Assembly (NCBI GenBank): GCA_037903475.1
Contig: JBAJFG010000464.1
Location: 1-64,000, forward strand
Reading direction: 5' to 3'
Length of the DNA: 64,000 nt
Source of the DNA: Ancylostoma caninum
Lineage: Eukaryota; Nematoda; Chromadorea; Rhabditida; Ancylostomatidae
Part shown: positions 22,778 through 35,700 of the stretch, piece by piece
How the letters are laid out: each line of letters begins with the position of its first letter
Numbering within the stretch: position 1 is the first letter of the stretch
Notes under the pieces: model-generated
Seen by the model: the letters and a program-made list of their open reading frames with translations, nothing else
Told to the model about the DNA's origin: nothing
Databases searched by the model: none
Translations under genes and position numbers: made by a program

Positions 22778-25565
22778 CTCATTCCGTAAAATGTTACTGC
22801 AAAGTACGAGTTAACTCACAGTACGTCTGTATTTCGAATTTATCACCTTCAAAAAGTCAAGTCCAGTTTTATAACCTGGGAGCGGGTGGGCACCAAGCAT
22901 AAGGAAACCTCTATAGTAAGCTGTTCTCGTGAAAAGTTGCTGGAATTTTTTTGAACTTATGTATGCGTTTCTTAGATCTATCTAAATCTCTGAATCTTCT
23001 TGAATATGTATTTTAGCTAATTTGTGTATGAAGCAGAAAAGAATAGAAATCACTCATCAGGAGAGATGTGTTGGACAAGGAGATGAATGAAGTTTTGTGT
23101 ACACGCACGTCTCTTTATTGTACCTTCATTTGGATAGAGGGGATAGGTGGCCAACCTTCTCTAGATTACCTGCATTCGTAATCCACTCGGAGTGCAGCAT
23201 TTGTGTCAGCGATGTTTAAAAAAGTCATAATCCAAGCATAGAGCATTCGGAAAAGAGCGAATGTTGGTGTATCCATAGAGTGAAGGTAAGCGGTGTGGTT
23301 GTGCATTACAAAGCGTTCTCGCCATTGATTGAAAATGGCCGCGTACCAGTCCATAATCCTTCCACCAGTATTCACTACCGGATTAATGAATTGTAGTACA
23401 ATCGGTCCAATTGAATTGCATCCTTTGATGACTTCTTTGCCATTGTATTGATAGTATCCTCTTATATAAATCATAGTAGTGCAACAAAATTTCCTAGAGC
23501 GCAGGCGGTGAGCGACCAGCACGCGATCGCATGCTTTCATCACAGGGCTTAGTTATAGGCAGTGCTAGCGAGGATGCGCAGCTGACGAAGCATTCGGCCG
23601 ATGTTTCGTCATAGGTGCATATCCTCTTATACCTCCGTTACACTCTAGTGTAAATACCATTTTGTACTACTCACTCAAACACAGGGGCTGTACAGGTTTA
23701 TTTCGGCGCCCTATTGAGCGTATAATGTATCGTGATATTATATGACTACAGAACTGTAACAAATAGGTAGGAACCGCGAATATCTAAGTAATAGTTTCCT
23801 AGGAATAGGAGAACACGTTTAGCAGCAGCAGGATGTTCACATTTCGCGTGAATATTAAGTTGGTGCAAAAGAACTGGGGCGATTTGTTCGCCAAAACCAT
23901 GTAATTTTCTATAGACATAGTATGACATCCAAATATAGTTACACGCTCATAGAGCAAAGCAAGCTCCTTTATGTTGCACGTACAAGAGATGCCGGGGGGA
24001 GTTGTGAGTCACGGAACATGTGAAATTTTCTAAAAATCTCGCCTTCAATTTTTTAAATTCTGAGAATTTCTCTGCAGTACTGTCAGCAATAGAACTCAGA
24101 ACACCTCTGTATTAGGCCAGGACTCCTGTACTTACACCATATATGAACTCTGGTGGAACGGCTTTGCTGTTGGCGAAATGTGATTGAGTACTTTTCGAGG
24201 CATTTTTCTTATTTCCAGGCTGCTGAGGGGGGAAACCTTTTGAGGCAGTTTTTTTGGGAATAGAACATTCGAAAATATCTTTTGCTGCTCTTTCCTCGAA
24301 AAAGTTGCGAGAGGTCTGCTGGAAAAACGCAAAAGATGCTCAAAATCTCATTTTCTGCACCCTAACTTTCAACCAAAATTAGCTTCCGAGAGCTGGCCTA
24401 AATTTTTATGACTCTTGAGAAAAAATTGCATTACATCTGCCATTTCCCCAGTTCCCAAATCCTCTATCCCACGAGAAAGGACTTGCCAATTTTGATGACC
24501 TGAGGTAGAAAATTTTGTTATTTTTCGCTTCTCAGTTTTCCGAGTTCCCTGCGCAGGACCTCAGGGACCTGCTCATACAAGGAGCAATGATTCTGCCAAT
24601 CATACGAGTCATAGGTTTTAGCCGTTTGGACAAAAAAAGTGTCCAGCGGTACTTGTTTGTAGTGTGTAGGCGTGTGTAATTGTGTCCAGCGACGTGTTCA
24701 GACTTCTGTAACCAGGATAGGGCTTGATTTCCCTGCAGTTCGCAAACAATGCCTAACTTATTTATATTTCTGTTTTAGCTCTAAGGTATTCACACAATAT
24801 AACAAAGTTGTAGTTGCTGTACAACAATGAAGTACACTTACAGTGGGCGTCAATAGTGCTGCGTTTTCTCCGGATTCGGAAAATCAGGGAAGGAGAAAAA
24901 TTGGGCATTCTTCGCAAACTGCGGGAAAATCATACTCTGCCATGATTACACATGCCTGAACACGTCAACAAGAACAAGAACCACAAGAAAAAAATCACTG
25001 CATGAATGATGGCGTCTTTTTTGTTGTGCATTTGCACGTGAAATACATATGCAAATCTGACGCATTATTGCACACATTCCATGACGCGCGTCGCGCACGA
25101 GGCGGCGTGCCGCGCCGATCACGCGCTGTTAGACCACGCTCACAATTAGGGTGGCAGCATCTAGCGACCCTGCGCCATCCTAACAGTGTATTCATTGGGT
25201 GGAGAACTTGGGTACCCGCAGCCGCTGGCGACTGTCAATTGCTACCAGCTTGAACGCTGCTGCTAAAGCGACTGTAAATTACCGCCCTTCTCTAGCTGTA
25301 GTTTCTTAGTCCCGTATTCATTGGGCTTCCGTAGGAATTTCTTTGTTTTACAGTACACTCACTTGGGTATTCAGATAAGCTTTATCTTCGAAACGTTCGT
25401 TCATCCGTATAGCCTAAAGACCACTATGCTAGTTCAACGTTCTTCTCTACGGTCGGATGATGGCTGGTTGCCTTGTCAGGCAGATCCAGGCAGCCGCGAC
25501 GCGAGACAATATACCGGGTGGTAGGAGGGCGCTCAGGTCTCGCCTGCCTACACGGCATCCACCTC
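22778..25565. other. Intergenic stretch with one possible exon
   Basis: Apart from the candidate exon at 23168-23470, nothing recognised. Near 23858-23885 the words TTGGTGCAAAAGAACTGGGG recall mariner-type terminal repeats, but no partner end was found. Confidence 0.4.
23168..23470 (-). CDS. Possible coding exon of an unrecognised gene
   Basis: A 125-codon minus-strand frame has protein-like composition: GYYQYNGKEVIKGC, IVLQFINPVVNTGGRI, MDWYAAIFNQWRERF, HMDTP-like HSMDTPTFALFRML and YAWIMTFLNIADTNAA. It ends with a usable donor (GAATGCAG then GTAATC). I do not recognise the family and could not find neighbouring exons with confidence. It could be an exon of a gene with small dispersed exons or part of an old repeat. 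Confidence 0.3.
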
Positions 25566-25757
25566 TTAGTAAACATCGTGTTGCAATACGTGCGCGTGGT
25601 GATCCATTCCAATAGATCAAATTATCAGTTGAAAGGCTACGTGCGAGTGGTTTTTAGCGGTTTGCACGTAGCCTTTCAACTGAGAATTTGATCCAATGGA
25701 GGGGATCAGCTCGCGCGCGTATTGCAAAGCGATTTGAGGTGAATGCCCTGTATAGTG
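25566..25757. mobile_element. Fold-back repeat of the CTACAGGGCATTC family
   Basis: Arms GTAAACATCGTGTTGCAATA, GATCCATTCCAATAGATCAA and GAAAGGCTACGTGCGAGTGG pair with GCACGTAGCCTTTCAACTGA, TTTGATCCAATGGAGGGGAT and GCGCGTATTGCAAAGCGATT. It ends GAATGCCCTGTA. Same family as 1490-1637 and 40390-40599; the left terminus is degraded. Confidence 0.75.
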
Positions 25758-25867
25758 CCACCCGAAGAATCGCGCCATACCCCCCCCCCGAATCTTTGTA
25801 CCGAAGTTCGACAAGACGAAGTCCCGGTTGAGGTAGTTTGCTCCACCTTTGGAGTCGCACCGATAAC

Positions 25868-26035
25868 GATAAAAGGAGAGAGCCACGATCGCGGTGGTTT
25901 GGACACGTGCAACGTAGACAAGATGGGTCTGCAGCCGACACTGCACTCATCCTAGACGTCAACGGCGTTAGACCACGCGAAAGGGCCAAGGCTTGCTGGC
26001 TGGATTGTGTGAGGTCCGATATGTCTGAAGTGTAA
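25868..26035 (+). pseudogene. RTE-type LINE C-terminal fragment
   Basis: Reads RWFGHVQRRQDGSAADTALI, then VNGVRPRERAKACWLDCV and RSDMSEV, stop. WFGHV.RR, (V).G.RPR.R.K..W.D.V..D is the familiar C-terminus of nematode RTE reverse transcriptases. It is truncated upstream; minus-strand frames over the same bases are shadows. Confidence 0.8.
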
Positions 26036-26113
26036 CTAACCATGAGGGACGCGGATGATCGGCACAAGTGTAGCAGCACAGCGGACCCCGCAACTACGTA
26101 AGACAAACGCTAG

Positions 26114-26343
26114 AAAGTTATTCATGCTTGCGGCGCGTCAAAGTTTACGCGCCGATACACAGTGCAAAGGAGGGAGGTAGAAGACAAATCCTGGCAGGTC
26201 AGCAATGTTCCTAGTTTCGATGTTGCGACTGCCGCACGAACAAACCGCGTTTCCATTTTCGCCGCTTTGGGTCGGCGCGAAAACTTCGTGGAGTTTTGTC
26301 TAGGCGCGTAGACTTTGACGCGCCGCAAGCATGAATAACTTTT
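26114..26343. mobile_element. MITE with AAAGTTATTCATGCTTGCGG ends
   Basis: 230 bp. The ends AAAGTTATTCATGCTTGCGG then CGCGTCAAAGTTTACGCGCC are mirrored, with one or two differences, by the complement of GGCGCGTAGACTTTGACGCG then CCGCAAGCATGAATAACTTT. No coding capacity. Confidence 0.85.
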
Positions 26344-26759
26344 AGGAAGAGGAAGATGTGTAGCCACCTGTATATATACATGAAATGACCCTTGTACGCA
26401 AAGTTTCATTTTCTGTGCCACGGCGACAATCTGCTGCTCTAATGAGAATCATTCCCAGAAACGCGTCTCTATACCGGAGTCTATCGGTTGCGCTCTATGT
26501 ACTGAGATTATGGCTTACTTCGACACAACAGCATAGCTTACGCTCGTTTGCGTTTTGTTGTACGCACAACGGTATTCGAACTGTGGCTGCTGCATCCAGA
26601 GAGAACTTCTTGGTATTCTTTTCTTCTGCTCATAGTCGTTTGACTAGCGATTTAAAGCGGAATCTGCATTTAATTTAATTTGTTGTTGCTTGCAATGTTA
26701 TCATTTATCATGTTATAGCTTATCGCGTGAGTATATTTAAACGCTAGCTGTTACGATTG
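26344..26759. other. Upstream region of the ARMT1-like gene
   Basis: No gene or repeat recognised. It should contain the promoter and any trans-splice acceptor of the gene starting at 26760, but I cannot mark either with confidence. Confidence 0.4.
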
Positions 26760-29700
26760 ATGACCACAATGGGAAACTTCTTGGGTGGCGATGTTCTTCC
26801 CCCGAAGCTGAACGGCGTAAAGGAAGGGTGAGTATGTATGATTTACGCCTATAATTTCAAGGTCTGGCTGAATCTGTGAAAACACCACCAACAAAGACAA
26901 TCCTGCTCAACTACAGTATATAGATTATTTCATCGTCTGAAGTGTTCCAACCCTACTTTTCAGCACCTTCGTGTTTTTCACAATAGGGGAACGATGGCCG
27001 AAAACAATTGCGAAAATTGTTGATCACATTCACTGTAGACGACCTGTCTTTATATCACAGTATGGACCAGTGAGTTTACATTCGTCCTTCGAGAACCTCT
27101 TACACTTAGAAGTTCACTGGCCATACATTTGGCGAGGTTCGTTTGGCAAACTTGCAGACGACTTTGCCAATTACCTAAGCAAACGAAGTCCGTCGAATAT
27201 ATTGCCAAACAAGAAGTCCCTCCATATGCATTGCCAAACAAGCTTCTTGCATCACCAGGGGTGTGCGAAATTTTCGTTTTCCGTTTTAGGCTTTCCGTTT
27301 TCCGCCCATTTTTGGCCTTCCGTTTTATGTTTTACGTTTTACGGGTTTTTGGCCCGGAAAACGGAAAATCCCGGAGGATTCTGGACGGAGAAGGGATTGT
27401 CGTTTTCCGGGTATTTCCCTATCCTGAAGAGGGTTCACGTGTTTCGATGCGCAATATGCATAAGTTCATAACAATGGCGCCAAAATTGACGTCCTAACAC
27501 CATTTACCAAATTCGAACTATTTTGATCGACTTTTTTTGCCCCAGATGCTGTGTAAACTGCCCGTCGCAATTTCGCTGGTCTTCATCATTTTTCCAAATA
27601 AGCCATACAAGTGCCCTGCTATCCTCATAATTTTCAAAAAAGAAAAAACAAGGTTCCACAGAAACGTTGGGTGAGCCATACTTAGGAATATTTGCCGATT
27701 TTTCAAATATTCGAACTTTTGAATAATTCGAATATTGTATTACTTCAAATATTCAAAATATGAATAGTTCGAATATTCCACTTTTAACCATGTGTGAATG
27801 AATGAATTATTCGACTATGAAACACTTCGGACTACCCGAATGAATGAATGGTTTGAGTAGTGGAATATTTCTGGAGGCCGAATGAATGAATATATTCGAT
27901 CCTGAACCTGCACTTTTAAAAGCTTCTATTTGTCGTTCACACTCCATCAACATTACAATTAACAACTACTTACGATAATTTGGCATCTTCATGTGCACTT
28001 ATGTTCACCCATACATAAAGTTAGGTTATGGTGGAGTAAATGTTGCCCTTTCTCCCATCAGTGTCCGACTCGAAGAGTAAGGTGTTGTCCACTCGACCGT
28101 TAAACCTACAATGAAAAAACGGCTGCGGGAGAGACTCGTTTAACTCCGCCCACTCGTGGCGGGACCTTCCGACACGTCCAGTCGCCATCCCTTTAACTTA
28201 TGTGTAGCAGCTATCCTGTTTTAACTCACTCTTGCGTCATCGACTTCAATTTTTGATTCTCAAACAATTTGGACGTCTATGTTCATGTTATACGGTTCAT
28301 CAGCGGCCATGTTAGAAGGCTTCACTGTTCTCCGGGTGAGTTGCATGTCCTCGAAGATGCACGCTCTCCCCTCTCATGAAGTTTTCTAGAGAGAAGTAGT
28401 AGTTCTTGAGGTGGGCAGACTCGTCCTTTCGGACAGACTATATTCAAAGTCAACTTTGTGCTCCTCACGCTGCAATACATCCATGACCACTGTTTTCTGA
28501 ACCGACCGTACACATATAGTAGCAGTTTTTGATTCGAGTTGGCGCGATCATGATGTACTGGTGCGATTTCCAATCCTTACACGTTTAGCAACACATGTTA
28601 ACAACCAAAAATTGAGCAGTTGTTACAATGGCAATGGAGACATCATGATGGACAGAGAATGGCCTGTAACGTCGACTACCAGTTGTTCCACTTTTGAAGG
28701 GACAACTTCCAGATAACCATCGACGCTGTGTTTATGGTATCAGAAATCCTCTTGTGAACAGAATCTGGCCCGGTCACTATTTCCTACTGAAGCATATTTG
28801 AATGCGCAACGTATAAATTACTCCGGAAGACTCCCATCGAAGTCCCAAGCATAAAAATTTCATCGAAGTCGTCGTCAATACTTCGGTGCACTCCTGTCAA
28901 ATCAAAGAGAAGATTCTGGAAAACGATATCAGTATTTTAACGGTTGATAATGACTGGATTTTCGATTATGAACAATTCTTTTGGTAACGAAAATCAGATG
29001 CTTGTTCTGAAGTGTGGGTACAAACACCGCTTCTCGAGCCTTACATAGAAGCATACATACTCGTAGGAGTAGACGGCTCCTATTATTTATGTTCAGTTAT
29101 ATCATTTTTCAATTGTTTTACGAATGAAAGATCAAGCTTCAACTTCTCTTGGAGCTTGTTCTCGGTTCTGCTACTTCTAATTGTTGCTCTCGTCTGACTA
29201 TTTTCAACAAAGGCATTTAATTGATCTATGACACCGGTGTTGCAGTCGTATTGCAATGAGGCAATAGGGAAAAAACATAGTTTCGAATGTTGCATCCACG
29301 CGTGTCTTCTAGCTCGAAAAGATATTATTTTTGCTGAGAATTCAGTAACTATTCAAGAAAGCTGCCCAAAAATATGGAACATTCAAAGAAAACCACTTCT
29401 GCAACATGGTGAAACATGGGAGCATCGTCACGTGCACAAGCGATGGATGAAAATATAGCATTGTGCTTGACGAAGCAATAATGAGTGGAAATAGGAGAGC
29501 CGCTGCTCCTAAATTGAAGGGGTGGCTGCTGGGAGCATAGGCTGGTCCCGCCACGAGTGGGCGGAGTCGGACGAGTTTTCCCCGCAGCCGTTTTTTTATT
29601 GTAGGTTTAACGGCGAGTGGGGTTGTCCCCGCTCCGAGAATGGGCTTCCGAACTTCTCAAGAAATGGTCAAAAATTTAGCATCAGTTTATTGAATATTTT

Positions 29701-32700
29701 TGAGTAGTTTTTCTACTTTAGCATCAGTCTATTTTTCTTTCTTCTTTTGAATATTTTTGAGTAGTTTTTCTACTTGTTTGATGTGTCAAACAAGTAGAAA
29801 AACTATTGATTTATGTCAAAATTAGTATTTTTATTATTTTCTCAAGATCAGTATTATCCGACTCTCCGGAGTGGCGTAGATTCCAGTTTTTTTTCCACGT
29901 CCCCCACCCCGACTGGCCATTTCTGTTCCGCCACTGTCCCCCTCGCGGTGCTCATTTCCGCCAAGAATTCTTAAATGCTGCCACAATCGGTCTCTGTAAC
30001 TTGCGCCTGTAAAGGTCAGCCTTGAGACATAACACATTATAGCAGGGGATCTGTTGGAGAAAGATGGGTTCCTATCGACTCTTCAGGGCATGCCACGTAA
30101 TAGTTTGCGCACGCGGGACGCTACTCACTCCCGATGTCATAACAGTTCCCAGTTCAAGTAAAACAATGGTTTGAAAAACAATAGTCCGCCAGTCTCAAAG
30201 GATCTAGAAGAATTGCTCGAATACCCGTCTTTTTTTCAATCGAATAAACGAATCGTTCGAAAAACCTATGATTTGAAAAACCCGAATGAATGAATTGTTC
30301 GAATAGCCCGCATTGCTAAATTGTCGAATGGACGAATTGTTCGAATTTCTCCTCTTTTTAGAAAACCGAATGAATGATTTATTCGGATATTCGAACATTT
30401 CTTCGAATATACATATATTCGATTCGGTCACAAGTATAGGGTGGACTGATATAAAATTTCAATGAAACTGTGACGTGCCAGGGCGAGAGCATTACGCATT
30501 CTTGCGAAGCAACGCATGGTGCAGACTTTCCTTCTTTCATCAGACGATTATCTCACACTGGGGCCGTTGATGCCTGTTGTTTTTATTTATTATTTAGGGT
30601 GCTTGTGTTTCACATTCGCCACACACTGTTCTTCTCATCCTTCCTCCATCGCTAACTGGCTCCAACTGCCTCCAGCGGGATCCTTTGTGAATGACGTGAT
30701 CCTCCTCAGATTCCAAATGTATTAACAACCACAGTTACCTTTTCGTCTGAATTCTTTGCAGAATAGGTCTGCTCCAAAGTAAAGCAAAGAAGTCACACTT
30801 TCACATTTTACAGCTTCTCGTCTACATAAACACTTAGTGAGAAAGATGCTTACTGATTATATCACCCTGGTAATCCCTTGTAACTAGGTGAAGGATAGGT
30901 ACTCCTATGAAGTAAGTACCATCCGTAGGCTTGAAGTTACCTAATTACTTGAAAGACTCACCACTTATGCTCATGAAGAAGTTACTTAGCAAATACAATG
31001 TTGAGGAGGACTTCTGGTCACAATCCTATGCTGGGCAAAATTTTCCGTATTCCGTTTTACGCTTTCCGTTTTCCGCCCATTTTTCGCCTTCCGTTTTACG
31101 TTTTACGAGATTTAAAATTTTACTTCCGCAAATGCCTGATCGCCACACGAACCTTGCCAATTGTATCGCCGAAAGAAAAAAGTTATCAACCGCGCAAAAA
31201 TTCCGTCAGGAATCGTGCCAAGATATCAACCTTTGGAGTCCGCTGCTTTACCAGCTGTGCCATCCGGCTCCACACCGTCGACGGCTAAGCCTCCAACTAA
31301 GCATGAAATGAACGAGTTATTTATTTATTTGCACGTGGCTATACCACGCTGATTATAGATACAACCAGTCTGGCCGTCCGGCTGACGCCGGACTTCCAGA
31401 CTTTTCCTAATGCTCGCTTCGCTCGCATGGCTTCATCCCTTCTTCATTCAAATAAAGTCACAGCTATTCCACATTTTTTGCTATAATGTGTCCCACACCC
31501 TTTCCATTGCTTTTTCTCATGTAAAAATGCACTTATCAAAGAGGATTAACCTTCTCGAAGCAATTTTATCATTTGCTCAACTGAAATAGCTTTTTGTAAC
31601 TAAATATAACCGGTTCAACCTTTGTTGATCGCAGAAAATGGTCTATCATTCTTTGTTTGTTATAACTGGTCAAGTGATAAGAGTCAGTTAGAACATATAA
31701 AGGTGGAGGGTGCGGTGTGTTCATAAACAAATGAGAAGAGAAGAACGCGGGGGAGGACGTAAGAAGGAAGGATTCACACGGATTGCATACTAATCCGCGC
31801 AGTGGTCTGACATCTAGTTTTTTTTTAACAACTGATGTTAGACGCCATCGAATCGAGTTAACAAATATGGACCTAACTCATGACATTTCCCTGGTAGCTA
31901 TATTTTCAGGCGCTCCTCCACTTTTGAGCGAAGGCGCACCCTTATCACAGTGGTGGATCCGTCTCCCCCACATTGGGCGCCGGCGCACCCTTATCACAGT
32001 GGTGGACCCGTCTCCCCCCACTTTGGGCGCCGGCGCACCCTTATCACAGTGGTGGACCCGTCTCCCCCCACTTTGGGCGCCGGCGCAGCCTTATCACAGT
32101 GATGGATCCGTCTCCCCCCACTTTGGGCGCCGGCGCAGCCTTATCACAGTGATGGACCCGTCTCCCCCCACTTAGGGCGCCGGCGCACCCTTATCACAGT
32201 GGTGGATCCGTCTCCCCCCACATTGGGCGCTGGCGCAGCCTTATCACAGTGATGGACCGTCTCCCTCCACTTTGGGCGCCGGCGCACCCTTATCACAGTG
32301 GTGGATCCGTCTCCCCCCACTTTGGGCGCCGGCACACCCTTATCACAGTGGTGGACCCATCTCCCCCCACTTTGAGCGCCGGCCACCCTTATCACAGTGG
32401 TGGACCCGTCTCCCCCCACACTGGGCGCCGGCGCAGCCTTACACAGTGATGGACCGTCTCCCCCCACTTTGGGCGCCGGCGCAGCCCTTCTCCATGGACT
32501 CCATTGACGGACCCGTTGTACACCATCCGACCTTCTGTTCGATCTCATCCCTACCCCACTCCACCACACCACACCCGTTCCTAGCCTTTTATATGATCTC
32601 ACAATCACGATCATTGACCAATCGTAGAATTTCGTAACGGTCTGACACACATTCGTACATACTTACATACTTACATACTTACATACTTACATTCGACACA

Positions 32701-35700
32701 CATGTAAACAGCCTAAGCCCGTTATTATATAGAATGATATTGAGATTACAAGTACAATGAACAAATATTTGGAGACAATCAGTAATTACCTGGAGAGTAG
32801 GAGTGACTCAATTGTGTTATCCCACATAATCGTTACGTTTTCTCGCTAACGCATTCCCTCGCCTTTTGTATTGCCAAACACCCACAGCTGAAGCATTGGC
32901 TAACCCGTTGCGAAGTGTCCCATCGATAAGATCAACGGCTTCACGCTTCTACTCTTTTCTGCAAACTGTTCTAGATCTCTCCGGAAGAATGCCATAAAAT
33001 GGGTCTAAAGCTGTTGCGAGACATTTTACATATGCCGCTGAAATCAGCGTGTCGAGGAGATTCAGAATCAGTTGAAAGCTCAAACAAGAAACGAAGTCGG
33101 GCGCTCCCTTAAAGGCAGTGTGTCACCTTCTTTTCACGTCTGAGCTCTTACTAGCTTCTGAATCTCCTCGACACGCTGAATCCAGTGGCATACCTAAAAT
33201 GTTACAAATGGCTTCACTCGTACTCCCGTCCCGAAAAACGCTTAAAGGTAGGGTTTAAAGACCTTACTTTTAAGCGTTTTTCGGGACGGGAGTACGAGTG
33301 AAGCCATTTATCTCATCGATCGGACACGTGTAGACGTGTTGGCCTCGCTGCAGACGTGTAGGCAGCCAGCACATTACGGACCGCTCCGACCACGTGGTCC
33401 ATGAGCTGCATTTTCGGACCCTGCGAAAACGGGGTTTTCGTCATTTTTATGAACTTTGACGTACATCTTTGGAATTAGTGTGACGATGAGGTCTGGAGTC
33501 TGTTGGTATTTTCAGCTCACGAAACGAGGTGACACACTGCCTTTAACATGCAGGCAGCTAAATATCCCCTCGGCTAACATTTTAGAACGTGAGATACTTG
33601 TTCAGCTGGCTGATACACGTATGATTCAAGGTCACACTAACTCAGTTTTTCCTCGGAAATGAATTTTCAATTTCTATTAAGAAGTAGTTTATGCTCTCGG
33701 AACCGCAGCGCATGGGTGGCATATTCCATGTCAAGTCTCTTCCATGAAAACTAGCCTGCGTGCATGAAAACTAGCCTGCGTGAGATTTTGAATGCTTTGA
33801 AATAGCATCGGCAATTCCAAGAGCGATGTAGAAATCAGCATTCCTAAGATTTAGTTATTTTGACTTGTTTGCCCACCCCCCCCCCCGCTCCCCCTCCTCC
33901 CAGTCCCTGGAAAAGTGCGACACGAGTTGGATTTTTTCTTTTCAGCCACTGCACGTATTTTAAGACTTTTTCCTAACATACCACCTACGTTACAGTAATG
34001 ATCAATCGTTATTGCACCGCTAGCACTACGCTGGCTGGTATGTACGCGTCAACCCAACTCAACGTTTGGGTGTGCTTCAACGAGTGATGCGGCGGGGTCC
34101 CTTCGCTAGCGGTGGAAACGATACCAATAACGATTGACCTCCACTGTACATGGCACTATTCGGCTAGTTCTGCCTCAGAATTTCGAAGTAAAGTTTTTTC
34201 GTTCAAACTTCACCTAGGTGGGTTATTTGAAGTGCTGATCACGAATATCATATCTGTTTTGTACCGTAACTCCATTTTTGTAGGAATACGTTAGGTATAG
34301 TCTGTCCGAAACGATGAGTCCGCCCACGAAAGTCGTCCACGCCACAGCCAAATCATTGGTCAATATCATGAAGAGCAGATCAGAGATGATGACGTGGAGC
34401 GCTGGCAAACGTGGCAGCTTCTCGATCCCCGCGTGTGTGGGCGGACTCGTCGTTTCGGACAGACTATATACGGTAGGAAATTTAGAGAAAATGCCGATTC
34501 CGAGGAGAAAATGAAGGCGATATGCAAAATAATGTCCTTGTTCGTGATCAGTGCCTAAAACAACTCCTCTGAAAAATTTGAGAGGATTCTGTGAGATGCC
34601 GTATCTACAGTATACCTACTGTAACCCTACAAAAACGAAGTTAAAGTGTGAAATGGATACGATATTCGTGTTCAACACCTCAAATTACCTCCCCCGACGC
34701 GAAGTTTGAGCGAAAAAAAAAATCCCGTAAAATTTTGGGGCAGAACTAGCCGAATACTGCCAAGGACTATATACAACTGCATATCACTTATTTAGGATGC
34801 CGATGCAGATGTTAAATCAATTATTGCGGAGTTATCGGAGCTTCGTTACCGTATAATGACCGACAAACCTCTAGAAAACATCAAGGATACTTCCTATAGT
34901 TATGAAATGTGGAACAAAGCTTTAGCTGATCTTCGGAAGCAGGTTATTTCCGTTATTTTTAAGGTTGAAAGCACTGATCTGTGCATTTTTTTTCAGCATG
35001 GCGAGTCTGAGGTCACTTGGTATAAGACGGACTGGTTGTTTGCAGAATGTTACATGTATCGAATAATTGTTGGTGCAGTCGCCAAAACAAAATACTTGAA
35101 AAGTTTCGATTTTTTCCGAGAGCAAAAGATTGATGGGTTCACCAGCCAGTAAGCTTTTTACTTTGCTAAAATTAGCCTCGACTACTCTAGACTCGTGTTC
35201 AGTCTCGAGCAAATTCGTGATGGTATCAACTACGTGTTTTCTGTAGCTGAGAAGCTGAACGTACAGCAAGAAAGAGAGACCATAGAAGTTCTTCTTAAGG
35301 TACTGTTCAACACTCCTGAAATTGTGCAAAGTTTACCACGGGTGAAGATGCTTTCAGATGTGCCTTTGGGGAAATAAATGTGACTTGTCCTTGTCTTGTG
35401 GTGAAAAAACTAAGCTTGTGAGTTTCCTTTTTTTTCGAATTTCATCGATGATTTGATTGTTTTATGAGGTGTTTCGTTATCCCGACTGTTCAGAAGCAAT
35501 CTCCCATAGAAGGAGCACGGATTTTGGATGCTTATATTCTATGCAATGATTTTGGAACTGCTATCGATTCATTCTTCTTAAAGCTGAAGTGAGTATGATT
35601 ATTGTTGAAAGGTATCTCTGCAGCGAAGGTATCCTGCTAGTTTTTTTTGTTCGATGCTTTCCTATTTGGTATTTTATTTTGCTCTGAGAAGCATTCCGTA

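Noticed and set aside
23856..23890. Mariner-type terminal repeat (TTGGTGCAAAAGAACTGG)
   Set aside because: No matching inverted partner or transposase was found within several kb.
31921..32485. CRISPR-like array
   Set aside because: The repeats are contiguous 49-50-bp units without unique spacers, in a nematode nuclear genome; it is a minisatellite.
32144..32650. 168-codon minus-strand Gly/Val/Arg-rich frame
   Set aside because: It is the complement of the 50-bp minisatellite. The unit is not a multiple of three, so the frame drifts between units.
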